NCBI GenBank assembly: GCA_964342585.1
Contig: CAYFHK010000021.1
Coordinates: 1-31,451, forward strand
DNA: 31,451 bases
Origin: Parvularcula sp964342585
Lineage (GTDB): Bacteria; Pseudomonadota; Alphaproteobacteria; Caulobacterales; Parvularculaceae
Direction of reading: 5' to 3'
The first letter of the stretch is position 1. Every line of letters starts with the position of its first letter. This document shows positions 24,416 through 31,451 of this stretch, piece by piece. The position numbers were made by a program, and so were the translations under genes. The notes beneath the pieces were generated by a model. That model saw only the letters and a program-made list of their open reading frames with translations, searched no databases and was not told the DNA's origin.

Positions 24416-25573
24416 ATGCGGATCCATATTTTTGAAATGGGTGACCCTAAAAAGCACCCCCTCAAAAAGCTTCGGCAGCTTCTGTTGCCGACCTATTGGT
24501 TCCCGGTGATTAACGCCCGCCGTGAATTGCGTGAAGCCGGTCTGCAAATCGAATTCTTCACCACTCTTAGTGATCAGATCACAGACTGCGACGTGCTGGT
24601 TCTCTGTTCGCGGAGCGTCGATCGCCATCTCCGGGGCGATGCAAGCGCAGAAGCCCGCCGGGCTCTGTGTGAACGCTTGCGCCCTAAGGCGAATAAACTT
24701 GTCTGGTTTGATCAGCGGGATAGCGCTGGGAATTGCCAATTCGAGGTGCTGCCCTTTGTCGATGCGTATTGGAAACGGTCGATTTACCAGGATCTCAAAA
24801 ATTACAGTCGCACATTTCACGCTGAACGTATTTACGCTGATTACTACCACAAGAATTATGATGTCGAAGACGACGATACTGTCATCACTGAGGATGGCAA
24901 CGCGCAATCGACAACCGACGATCTTGAACAGCTAGCATCAAAACTCCGTGTCGCGTGGGGCTGTGGCGCCGAATACCATTGGCCCAAATATCATGCGTGG
25001 GATGAGTATTTATACTACCGGAGCACCATCGCCAAACGGATGTTTGCCGGCGCGCCCGATGTGATGCCAAAGATCACCTCGCCCACGGCGACGCGAGAGA
25101 TGGACGTCTCAGCGCTGTTCAATGAGAAGCGATACCGCTTGCGGACCGTCGGATACCAGCGCAAGCTCGGCGTCGAAGCAGCGAATAGTCTGCCAACGGA
25201 CAAGAAAATCGTTGGCCGTGTTCCTGCCAAAGACTTCTACAACTGCCTCGCCGACTCGAAAATCACCGTCAGCGTCTTCGGCTGGGGTGAGGTGTGTTAT
25301 CGCGAATATGAAGCGAGCTATGCTGGCGCCGCCATTACCATGGCGGACATGTCGCATATCAAAACCTACCCGGACTTTTATCGTCCTGACGAATTCTATG
25401 CACCGTTTGCGTGGGACTTTTCTGATTTCGGTGACGTGATCGAGACCCTTTTGTCGAAGCCCACCGAGCGGGTCGACATGGCGCAGCGCGCGCAAGACTT
25501 TTTATGTGCGCAGTGGACACCATCCGGTCGCCGCGCATTTGCGGCGCATGTGTCGGAAATCCTTCCCAAATGA
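24416..25573 (+). CDS. Putative glycosyltransferase, CgeB/GT1-like C-terminus
   Basis: This 385-residue soluble protein starts at the ATG 24416 (MRIHIFEMGD), which follows CACGAGG. I do not recognise the N-terminal half (TYWFPVINARRELREAGLQ, then LVWFDQRDSAG); it looks like an alpha/beta domain. The C-terminal part, with KDFYNCLADSKITVSVFGWG, EVCYREYEASYAGA and AITMADMSHIKTYPDFY, resembles the donor-binding end of CgeB or 'glycosyl transferases group 1' proteins, in which a conserved Glu follows an E-x-xA-like helix. The middle is rich in Tyr and acidic residues. Its position behind the flippase (22 bp) and within the cluster supports a glycosyl-transfer role, but this remains a family-level guess. 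Confidence 0.6.
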   Translation: MRIHIFEMGDPKKHPLKKLRQLLLPTYWFPVINARRELREAGLQIEFFTTLSDQITDCDVLVLCSRSVDRHLRGDASAEARRALCERLRPKANKLVWFDQRDSAGNCQFEVLPFVDAYWKRSIYQDLKNYSRTFHAERIYADYYHKNYDVEDDDTVITEDGNAQSTTDDLEQLASKLRVAWGCGAEYHWPKYHAWDEYLYYRSTIAKRMFAGAPDVMPKITSPTATREMDVSALFNEKRYRLRTVGYQRKLGVEAANSLPTDKKIVGRVPAKDFYNCLADSKITVSVFGWGEVCYREYEASYAGAAITMADMSHIKTYPDFYRPDEFYAPFAWDFSDFGDVIETLLSKPTERVDMAQRAQDFLCAQWTPSGRRAFAAHVSEILPK

Positions 25574-25612
25574 GAATATCGCGCGTTGCTCAAAGAGGAA
25601 GTCTCGCGCAAT

Positions 25613-26659
25613 CTAGTTGGAAAACGCTGCCTTAAATCGGCGTTCCAAACGCCGCTTTGCATAAGGTAAGCGGTTCCTTGATGCCCGCAATACGTCGTTC
25701 GTCGGCAACCAGCGACGACCACGGTCAGCATCGGCAACAATTTCATCAAGATGCGCATTCACCCAGCTGCGATCCAGTTTGTATACATACTGTGTCGCAT
25801 TCGCCTCGGCGACAACCTCGTAATTGAATTTTTTCAAATACTCTGCAAACAACATACTGCAAATTGCATGCAGATCAGGCGGCAGCTTCTTTTTCCACTC
25901 AGCCTTTCTGGAGGGATCGAGCCTTTTCGACGTGCCTTTCTTCCACACCTCATTATCAGACCGGAGCTGGTCTGAGGTTTCAGCGAAGTGCAACATGGCG
26001 TTTTCATACTCTTCGCCAATGAAGTCGCAGATGCCCCTCAACGTCAACTCAGGGTTTTCAATGAGATCTTCGTACCTGACCGTATAGTGAAGAGGATCAC
26101 TTTCAAGAAATGCATCGGACACATCGTACCACATCCGGCAATCATAGAGATTGACGAGCGGGTCATCGCTCGTATGCGGAAGTTTCGTCATCGAAACAGC
26201 GGAATCGCGAGGATCGCGAATAATCCGGATGATCGGCGCCTCTGGGAAATTCGCGCGGATTTCTCTCACGAATTTAAGATGGTTCGGCGTCTTCTCAATC
26301 CACCTTGGTTTGTTTTGTACGGACGAAAACTGAACAGTCAGCGACTCCAACATTGATTTGATTGAAGGCGGATGTTTCTCCAAATAGCTTTGGATATCCT
26401 CGCGCGAAAGCCCGTAAAGCTCCACAACCGGTTCGCCCACCAAGGTGAGTTGACAAATAGCATCGACCGCTTGTTCAGGCCAATGAGGATCGCGCAAGCA
26501 GTTGGCGAACTCTTTTTTCGATATCTTCTCGAAGAACTGCGTTTCTGGCCCACTCGCGAGCCTGGAGTGCGAGGAAAGCATTGCAGTTAGCAGTGTTGTC
26601 CCAGACCGCGGAAGTCCGACCAGGAACACCGGCACGCTCGGACGGCTCTCGGTAGACAT
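25613..26659 (-). CDS. Sulfotransferase family protein, polysaccharide cluster (second)
   Basis: This 348-residue protein starts at the ATG 26659 behind GGAAGGAAG. The 5'-phosphosulfate loop is VGLPRSGTTLL at residues 14-24. The 3'-phosphate motif is RIIRDPRDSAVS at 145-156 (Arg148, Ser156), with WIEKTPNHLKFV between them. RYEDLIENPE is the usual C-terminal landmark of PF13469/PF00685-like enzymes. No membrane segment is present. It is convergent with the putative glycosyltransferase and divergent from the next GT gene. Its base composition is visibly more A/T-rich than the hopanoid genes. A sugar or protein acceptor cannot be told apart from sequence. Confidence 0.85.
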   Translation of the reverse strand: MSTESRPSVPVFLVGLPRSGTTLLTAMLSSHSRLASGPETQFFEKISKKEFANCLRDPHWPEQAVDAICQLTLVGEPVVELYGLSREDIQSYLEKHPPSIKSMLESLTVQFSSVQNKPRWIEKTPNHLKFVREIRANFPEAPIIRIIRDPRDSAVSMTKLPHTSDDPLVNLYDCRMWYDVSDAFLESDPLHYTVRYEDLIENPELTLRGICDFIGEEYENAMLHFAETSDQLRSDNEVWKKGTSKRLDPSRKAEWKKKLPPDLHAICSMLFAEYLKKFNYEVVAEANATQYVYKLDRSWVNAHLDEIVADADRGRRWLPTNDVLRASRNRLPYAKRRLERRFKAAFSN

Positions 26660-27012
26660 GATCAGCTTCCTTCCCTGTGGATGGATCAAAGAGCGATCTT
26701 TACGACGTCAGCTTAGCACATGCGGCACTATACACTACGGACGATATTACCATCGCGATTTTTTACGGTCATCCCTGAAGTTTTCGAATAGAATAGAGGC
26801 ACGTCAGAAGGAAACAGCAACACCGGCCGACTATTATATGTTGGCGCATCCTAAGATTAGCACCCTTGCGTCGCGTGAGCCACGGTTTCGCCGTCTTCCG
26901 CGAGCACACGTAAACTTAATGTCATGCACGCCGCCAACCATCGGATCGACCTTCGTATTCGATGCTGTTAGGGCCAAGGTGTGGATGTTTGGTGAGGGCT
27001 GAGGACGTGAAG
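26660..27012. other. 353-bp A/T-rich divergent intergenic region
   Basis: The region between the sulfotransferase and GT starts holds no credible gene. An overlapping plus-strand frame (26502-27002) is low-complexity read-through of the sulfotransferase antisense. A TATAGT hexamer on the minus strand (26732..26727) lies about 70 bp before the sulfotransferase start, but no good -35 stands at the right distance. Row 26701-26760 has about 48 % GC by eye. Promoters for both directions are expected here. Confidence 0.55.
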
Positions 27013-28074
27013 ATGACACAAACGACGGCACCTTCACCCAGAACCGTTCTCATCGCGACGAATGAAACGCATGTTTCGCCAGCACAGATCGAAGCCTATG
27101 AGCGGCTGGGTTTCCGGGTTTCAAAAGGCCTTGAGAAGCTGTTTCAAAGCGAACAACCATACGATGTCATTCATTTTTATTGGCCAGAAGAACTGACGGG
27201 TTGGAAAATTCCGACAACGGAGCAAATCGAAGAGATTCGCCAGCGCCTTGAAGTGCTCGCCTCCAGATCGCGTCTCATATGCGAAGTCCATAACATCGTT
27301 CCGCATGAAGATGGAAATGCCGCAGCGTTTACTGCACTGTTCGAAGCCTTTTACGAAACGATGCACCAAATAGGGCACTTCTCGGCATATTCGCACGAGG
27401 CGTTTGTCGAAAAATACCCAAGCGCCGCAAGCCGACAGCATATTGTCCATTCGCCATTTAATTATTTGATTGCATCGCAGCGACTGCCGAGCAGAGAGGA
27501 AGCACGCGCGGAGCTCCGATTATCCCCAGATGACTTTGCCATCTGCCTCACCGGGGAATTGCGAGACCCGAACGAATTCACTTTGGCCGTCAAGGGTTTC
27601 CAAAAGGCGACGGTCGGCAGCAAGAAGTGGTTGCCGGCCTTCCGATTGCGCCAGCTAAAGGGCCTCAAGGGATTTCATCGCATATTCGCGTACCGACGGA
27701 TCCAATTCGAGACCGGCTTGCTGCCTGCACGTTATTCCATTCCGGACGAAAAGCTGCACACGCTCTTGCGCGCTGCCGATGCTTTGCTCATCCCGCGAAT
27801 GCCGCCGCACCTGAATTCTGGGTTGCTTTATCTCGGTGTTGAATGCGGCACGCCGATAATTGCACCGGACTACGGTGCCTTTCGTGAGTATCTCGGCAAT
27901 ACCTCAAACGTTTTGTATAAAACGGGCGATGCCACTTCACTGGCTGCGGCGATAGAAACGATGGCATCGCGGAAGAGCGAGGAGATTTCGCAAGAGAACT
28001 CAGCCCTTGCCGCGACGTGGACTTGGGATCGCATCCTCTCTGCGCACGGCATTAAGAGCTTAGAGTTCAGCTGA
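27013..28074 (+). CDS. GT-B (GT4-like) glycosyltransferase
   Basis: This 353-residue protein starts at the ATG 27013, which follows GAGGACGTGAAG; the open frame reaches 26962. The N-terminal part has YDVIHFYWPEELTGW and LICEVHNIVPHEDGN, the look of a GT-B acceptor domain. The linker has HIVHSPFNYLIASQRLPS. The donor half has ICLTGELRDPNEFTLAVKGF and LNSGLLYLGVECGTPIIAPD. The E-x7-E motif is degenerate, with Ser in place of the first Glu (S-GLLYLGV-E). Function is inferred from fold and cluster context only. The gene is A/T-rich relative to the rest of the window and is convergent with the epimerase gene. Confidence 0.75.
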   Translation: MTQTTAPSPRTVLIATNETHVSPAQIEAYERLGFRVSKGLEKLFQSEQPYDVIHFYWPEELTGWKIPTTEQIEEIRQRLEVLASRSRLICEVHNIVPHEDGNAAAFTALFEAFYETMHQIGHFSAYSHEAFVEKYPSAASRQHIVHSPFNYLIASQRLPSREEARAELRLSPDDFAICLTGELRDPNEFTLAVKGFQKATVGSKKWLPAFRLRQLKGLKGFHRIFAYRRIQFETGLLPARYSIPDEKLHTLLRAADALLIPRMPPHLNSGLLYLGVECGTPIIAPDYGAFREYLGNTSNVLYKTGDATSLAAAIETMASRKSEEISQENSALAATWTWDRILSAHGIKSLEFS

Positions 28075-28105
28075 GCCGACAGCGAAGTCGGCGCCGAGCA
28101 TTTTT
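28075..28105 (+). terminator. Possible terminator between convergent genes
   Basis: Immediately after the GT stop, GCCGAC (28075-28080) and GTCGGC (28087-28092) form a perfect 6-bp stem around AGCGAA. A run of five T occurs at 28101-28105, 8 nt after the stem. The distance to the T run is too long for a classical intrinsic terminator, so this is tentative. Confidence 0.38.
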
Positions 28106-28117
28106 CGAGAAATTAGG

Positions 28118-29107
28118 CTACGTCGCCGCAGGCTCTAGGGGAAAATCAGCGCTTTTCCGCCAGGCAATCGTTTTTGCGATGCCTTCAGCCAAAGATGTTT
28201 TTGGCGAATAGCCCAAGAGCGACTTTGCGAGCGATATATCTGCCCACGTTCTTTCAACGTCGCCCTTTTGCATACCTAGGAAATCTTTCTTCGCCTCGAT
28301 CCCGAGCGCTGTTTCCAAGAGACCAACAAGGGTCATTAGCTCTTCCGGCTGATCATTACCAAGATTGAAAACGCGGTGAAATCCATCCGCTTGCGTTGGT
28401 GGCAAGGCGGCAGCGGCGAGGATCCCATCGACGATATCGTCAATATAGGTGAAATCCCGCCCCATCTGGCCATTGTTGAAGATTTTGATCGTCTCACCGG
28501 CAAGCATGGCCTCGGTAAAAAGCCAATACGCCATATCCGGCCGCCCCCATGGTCCGTAAACGGTGAAAAACCTCAGACCCGTCTGCGGGAGTTGATAAAG
28601 CGTGGAGTAGCTCGTGGAGAGGCATTCGTCCGCTTTTTTGGTAGCGCCATAGAGCGATACCGGGGCATCCACACGATCCGCCTCGGAAAAGGGGGTTTTC
28701 TTGTTTGCGCCGTAAACAGATGAAGAGGAAGCGTAGACCAAGTGCCGTGGCTCAACTGCGCGCGCCAACTCTAAAATCGAAAGGTGCCCAAGCAAATTCG
28801 CGCGGGCATAAGCGAATGGGTTCGTGAGGGAATAGCGAACACCCGCCTGCGCCGCGAGATGGATAATCAGATCCGGCGCGAAGCTCTTACCCAAAGCGAG
28901 CACATCATCGGCTTCCGCAATATCAAGCTTTTTAAAGGTGAAGCCGTCCCGCCCCTCTAGCTGCGCCAAGCGAGCCTGTTTCAAGACCGGCGTATAGTAG
29001 TCATTGAGATTGTCGAGGCCGAGCACTTCATCGCCCCGGTCGAGAAGCCTTGTAGCGACATGGCTTCCGATGAAGCCAGCCGCGCCAGTGAGCAGAACGC
29101 GCGTCAC
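28118..29107 (-). CDS. UDP-glucuronate 4-epimerase-like SDR
   Basis: This 329-residue extended SDR enzyme has the NAD motif TGAAGFIG at residues 7-14 and catalytic Tyr153/Lys157 in SLYGATKKADE. LDNLNDYYTPVLKQARL, HLAAQAGVRYSLTNPFAY, SSSVYGANKKTPFSE and RFFTVYGPWGRPDMA are the pattern of bacterial UDP-glucuronate epimerases (LpsL type) that make UDP-galacturonate. The start is GTG at 29107..29105, overlapping the ugd TGA by 4 nt (GTGA), so the two are made together and probably form a UDP-Glc to UDP-GlcA to UDP-GalA pathway. Related dTDP- or UDP-hexose epimerases are the main alternative. Confidence 0.86.
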   Translation of the reverse strand: MTRVLLTGAAGFIGSHVATRLLDRGDEVLGLDNLNDYYTPVLKQARLAQLEGRDGFTFKKLDIAEADDVLALGKSFAPDLIIHLAAQAGVRYSLTNPFAYARANLLGHLSILELARAVEPRHLVYASSSSVYGANKKTPFSEADRVDAPVSLYGATKKADECLSTSYSTLYQLPQTGLRFFTVYGPWGRPDMAYWLFTEAMLAGETIKIFNNGQMGRDFTYIDDIVDGILAAAALPPTQADGFHRVFNLGNDQPEELMTLVGLLETALGIEAKKDFLGMQKGDVERTWADISLAKSLLGYSPKTSLAEGIAKTIAWRKSADFPLEPAAT

Positions 29108-30462
29108 GAAATCGCCTCAGCTGGGTCCAACAAATGCGTTTCGATTTGCGGGCGGCCAACGGAGCTATAGGTGAAGCCGGCACGCAGCATGCGCGCGGGG
29201 TCGTAAACGTTCCGCAGATCAACAATCGTTGGTGTCGCGAGCAACGTCTTTACACGGTCTAAATCGAGCGCCCGGTAGGATTCCCACTCTGTCAGGATCA
29301 CACCGCAATCGGCACCCTCCAGCGCGTGGTATGGTCCATCGCAATAATGAATATCAGGGAGATGTTTCTTCGCCTCGGCCATGCCTTCGGGATCATGCGC
29401 ACGAACGCTCGCGCCCGCCTCAATCAAGGCAGGAATCAGATCAAGGCTGGGGCTATCCCGCATATCATCCGTATTGGGTTTAAACGTTAGACCCAACACG
29501 GCAACGGTTTTGCCCGACAGCTCACCGCCCATCGCATCACGGACGCGGTCGATCAGAGCACGTTTGCGCCGCGCGTTGATTTCGACCACCTGCTCAACGA
29601 TTTTGATGGGGCTGTTATACTGCTCCGCCGTGCGCACGAGAGCCAGCGTGTCTTTCGGGAAGCAAGAGCCACCATAGCCCGGCCCGGCGTGCAGAAATTT
29701 GCTGCCGATCCGACCATCAAGCCCAATGCCTTTGGCGACCTGCTGCACATTGGCGCCGACTTTCTCGCAGAGGTCAGAGATTTCGTTGATAAAGGTGATC
29801 TTCGTCGCCAAGAAGGCGTTGGCGGCATATTTGATCAGCTCGCTGGTGACGCGGTTCGTGAAGACCATCGGCGTTTCGTTGATGTAAAGCGGCCGATAAA
29901 GCTCGGACATCACGTCCTTCGCCTTCTCATCTCCGCATCCCACCACCACGCGGTCAGGACGTTTGAAATCGTCGATGGCCGCACCTTCCCGGAGAAATTC
30001 AGGGTTCGACGCCACCGAGAAATCGACCCCAACTTCGAGTTCGGGCCGGACACGTTTGATAATTGCCTCGACCTCTGCCCCCGTACCCACCGGCACCGTG
30101 GATTTGGTCACAACCACCGTATAGCCGTTGATATTCTGCGCGATTTCTTCGGCCGCCGCGTAGACATAGGACAAATCGGCGTGTCCATCGCCGCGCCGCG
30201 AGGGCGTACCGACAGCGATAAATACAGCATCTGACTCGGGCACCGCTTGCGCGAGGTCTTCGGTGAAGAAGAGCCGACCGGCGTCGACGTTCTTTTCCAC
30301 CAGCGCTTTCAGCCCGGGCTCGTAAATCGGCATGATGCCGTCTTTCAAGCGGCTGATTTTGTCCGTGTCTTTGTCGACGCAGGTGACCGTGTGTCCGAAA
30401 TCGGAGAAGCAGGCCCCCGAAACCAACCCCACATAGCCGGTTCCAATCATCGCAACGCGCAT
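29104..30462 (-). CDS. ugd: UDP-glucose 6-dehydrogenase
   Basis: This 452-residue enzyme oxidises UDP-glucose to UDP-glucuronate with two NAD+. N-terminal NAD motif GTGYVG is at 7-12. The catalytic Cys267 lies in GPGYGGSCFPKD, with Lys211 in IKYAANAFLATK and NPEFLREG at 153-160. The C-terminal domain is opened by VAVLGLTFKPNTDDMRDSPS. The ATG at 30462..30460 has an excellent AAGGAG 6 nt upstream. It is the first gene of a two-gene unit with the epimerase and lies 141 bp past the end of the upstream GT4 gene, with its own leader in between. Confidence 0.96.
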   Translation of the reverse strand: MRVAMIGTGYVGLVSGACFSDFGHTVTCVDKDTDKISRLKDGIMPIYEPGLKALVEKNVDAGRLFFTEDLAQAVPESDAVFIAVGTPSRRGDGHADLSYVYAAAEEIAQNINGYTVVVTKSTVPVGTGAEVEAIIKRVRPELEVGVDFSVASNPEFLREGAAIDDFKRPDRVVVGCGDEKAKDVMSELYRPLYINETPMVFTNRVTSELIKYAANAFLATKITFINEISDLCEKVGANVQQVAKGIGLDGRIGSKFLHAGPGYGGSCFPKDTLALVRTAEQYNSPIKIVEQVVEINARRKRALIDRVRDAMGGELSGKTVAVLGLTFKPNTDDMRDSPSLDLIPALIEAGASVRAHDPEGMAEAKKHLPDIHYCDGPYHALEGADCGVILTEWESYRALDLDRVKTLLATPTIVDLRNVYDPARMLRAGFTYSSVGRPQIETHLLDPAEAIS

Positions 30463-30603
30463 AGGGTACTCCTTCTCGCTCTATACGCTTCGTATTCTGC
30501 TGCGGTGCAAAATCAAGCGTCAATGCTGTCAGATCCGCACCATCTGCATTTTCACAAGCAGATGCGTTGCATTGGATCGCGCTCCGATCGGGAGCACTTT
30601 ACG
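30463..30603 (-). promoter_or_regulatory. ugd leader with strong RBS, inverted repeats and possible promoter
   Basis: Minus-strand AAGGAG (30474..30469) lies 6 nt before the ugd ATG. TTGCAC and TATAGA about 19 bp apart, or TTGACG and AGAATA, could be promoter hexamers. Two inverted repeats lie further up: CATCTGC/GCAGATG (30541-30547 and 30558-30564, 10-nt loop) and GCTCC/GGAGC (30581-30585 and 30591-30595). Neither has a following T run. They could terminate the upstream transcript or bind a regulator. Confidence 0.4.
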
Positions 30604-31451
30604 CTAAGCCCGCTGCAGCACTTCTGGGAAGGTTTCTGTCGCGCATTGATGCCAATTGAAGGCGTGGGCGCGCGCCAGTGCAGCTTCACCGAGTTTTGCC
30701 CGCAGGGTCTCATCGGTGGCGAGCGCTGCGGTGACGGTCGCTGCCGCGCCAATATCGCCCTCAGAAATAAGCGTCTCGCCCTCTCCCATCACCTCACCGA
30801 TCCCGCCGACATCGAAGGCGACTGAGGGACAACGCTGCGCCGCAGCCTCGAGCAAGACGAGGCCGAACCCTTCGATCCGTTCTGAGAGCCGACGGGCGCA
30901 AAGGAAATGGCACGTCGATCGCGCATAGAGTTCCAACAGGTCGTTATGTGAGACGCGGCCTGGCATGACGAGGCTCACGCCAAGCGCGCTGGCCTGCGCA
31001 CGCACGGTATCTGCGTAGGCGGGGATCTCGACACGACCCGCAAGGACCAACACGGGTTTTTTGACTGAAGCCAGCGCCGTGGCTTTGGCCACCAACTTCA
31101 CGGCCTCCAGCTGCCCTTTGCGCGGCTCGATACGTCCGACGCAACAGAAAAGCGTCGTCTTCGGATCAAGAGCCGCGAGCTCTTCATTCTCAAATGCTCC
31201 GGGTGCGTCAGCAAACCAGGCCTCATCAACGCCCAAATAAGAGACGTGTCCCGGCCCGTCATCTCCTGACTTCGCTCGATAGAGATCAAGCGTGGCCTGG
31301 GAATTCGCGAGGATCCGATCAGCGCCCGCATAGGCTTTCCGCGCGAGCCAAAGGTCTGGACGATTTGAGGCGAGCTTGCTCACCTCGCTGCCATGGATCA
31401 TCGCGCGATAGGCCCGCTGATGAAGCGGTTTGGTGACGTAGCAAGCCATCA
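30604..31451 (-). CDS. GT4-family glycosyltransferase (N-terminus beyond window)
   Basis: This 3'-end fragment of at least 281 residues is cut at the right edge. An in-frame ATG at 31449 exists, but the visible sequence begins in the middle of a GT-B N-terminal domain (HGSEVSKLASNRPDLWLA), so the true start lies outside. The donor half is canonical: RILANSQATLDLYR, LFCCVGRIEPRKGQLEAVKL, AGRVEIPAY and IEGFGLVLLEAAAQRCPSVAFD with an intact E-x7-E. It therefore looks like a retaining GT4 enzyme using a nucleotide sugar, acting in the same polysaccharide pathway. Its gene ends 141 bp before ugd. Confidence 0.86.
   Translation of the reverse strand, partial: MACYVTKPLHQRAYRAMIHGSEVSKLASNRPDLWLARKAYAGADRILANSQATLDLYRAKSGDDGPGHVSYLGVDEAWFADAPGAFENEELAALDPKTTLFCCVGRIEPRKGQLEAVKLVAKATALASVKKPVLVLAGRVEIPAYADTVRAQASALGVSLVMPGRVSHNDLLELYARSTCHFLCARRLSERIEGFGLVLLEAAAQRCPSVAFDVGGIGEVMGEGETLISEGDIGAAATVTAALATDETLRAKLGEAALARAHAFNWHQCATETFPEVLQRA

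Noticed and set aside
26502..27002. 166-residue plus-strand frame before the GT gene
   Set aside because: It starts antisense to the sulfotransferase and shows no domain; the part in the gap is A/T-rich and without a ribosome binding site.
1..31451. CRISPR array, tRNA, rRNA, insertion sequence or phage module
   Set aside because: Looked for regular direct repeats, cloverleaf-like blocks, transposase motifs and integrase motifs; none seen.

Overview
The window looks like chromosomal DNA of an alphaproteobacterium. The evidence is a GC content near 60 % by eye, tightly packed genes with ATGA/TGATG overlaps, a complete squalene and hopene (hpn) gene set, a PF10118-type diiron-like protein, and a bifunctional mannose enzyme of a kind I associate with this class. 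I cannot name the genus. No rRNA, tRNA, CRISPR array, insertion sequence or phage gene is visible.

Left third (1-8.5 kb, hopanoids): hpnC, hpnD, hpnE, shc and the first 35 codons of hpnG form one minus-strand operon that makes squalene, cyclises it and starts side-chain processing. hpnB (glycosyltransferase) is transcribed divergently from hpnC and runs tail to tail into hpnA (sugar epimerase/reductase). hpnA is the last gene of a second minus-strand chain: tkt, a secreted or membrane-anchored GH5 hydrolase, a sulfotransferase, an exported paraoxonase-like beta-propeller, then hpnA. The overlaps suggest these accessory genes are expressed together with hpnA, and their role in hopanoid biology is not obvious.

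Middle (12.8-20.5 kb): a lone diiron-like protein precedes a minus-strand export operon: a short OPX lipoprotein, an outer-membrane beta-barrel, a Wzc-type tyrosine autokinase/co-polymerase, and a fused mannose-1-phosphate guanylyltransferase with an AGE-type isomerase domain. This is the envelope-spanning export machine plus the GDP-mannose supply for an exopolysaccharide.

Right third (20.5-31.4 kb): repeat-unit assembly and tailoring genes on alternating strands. They are three GT4-type glycosyltransferases (one cut by the window end), a CgeB/GT1-like putative glycosyltransferase, a Wzx-type flippase, two sulfotransferases, UDP-glucose dehydrogenase and a UDP-glucuronate 4-epimerase-like enzyme. 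Together they suggest a Wzx/Wzy-type polysaccharide containing mannose-derived sugar and uronic acid, probably sulfated. No Wzy polymerase or initiating phosphoglycosyltransferase lies in the window. The 25.6-28.1 kb stretch is clearly poorer in GC than the hopanoid region and may have a different history.
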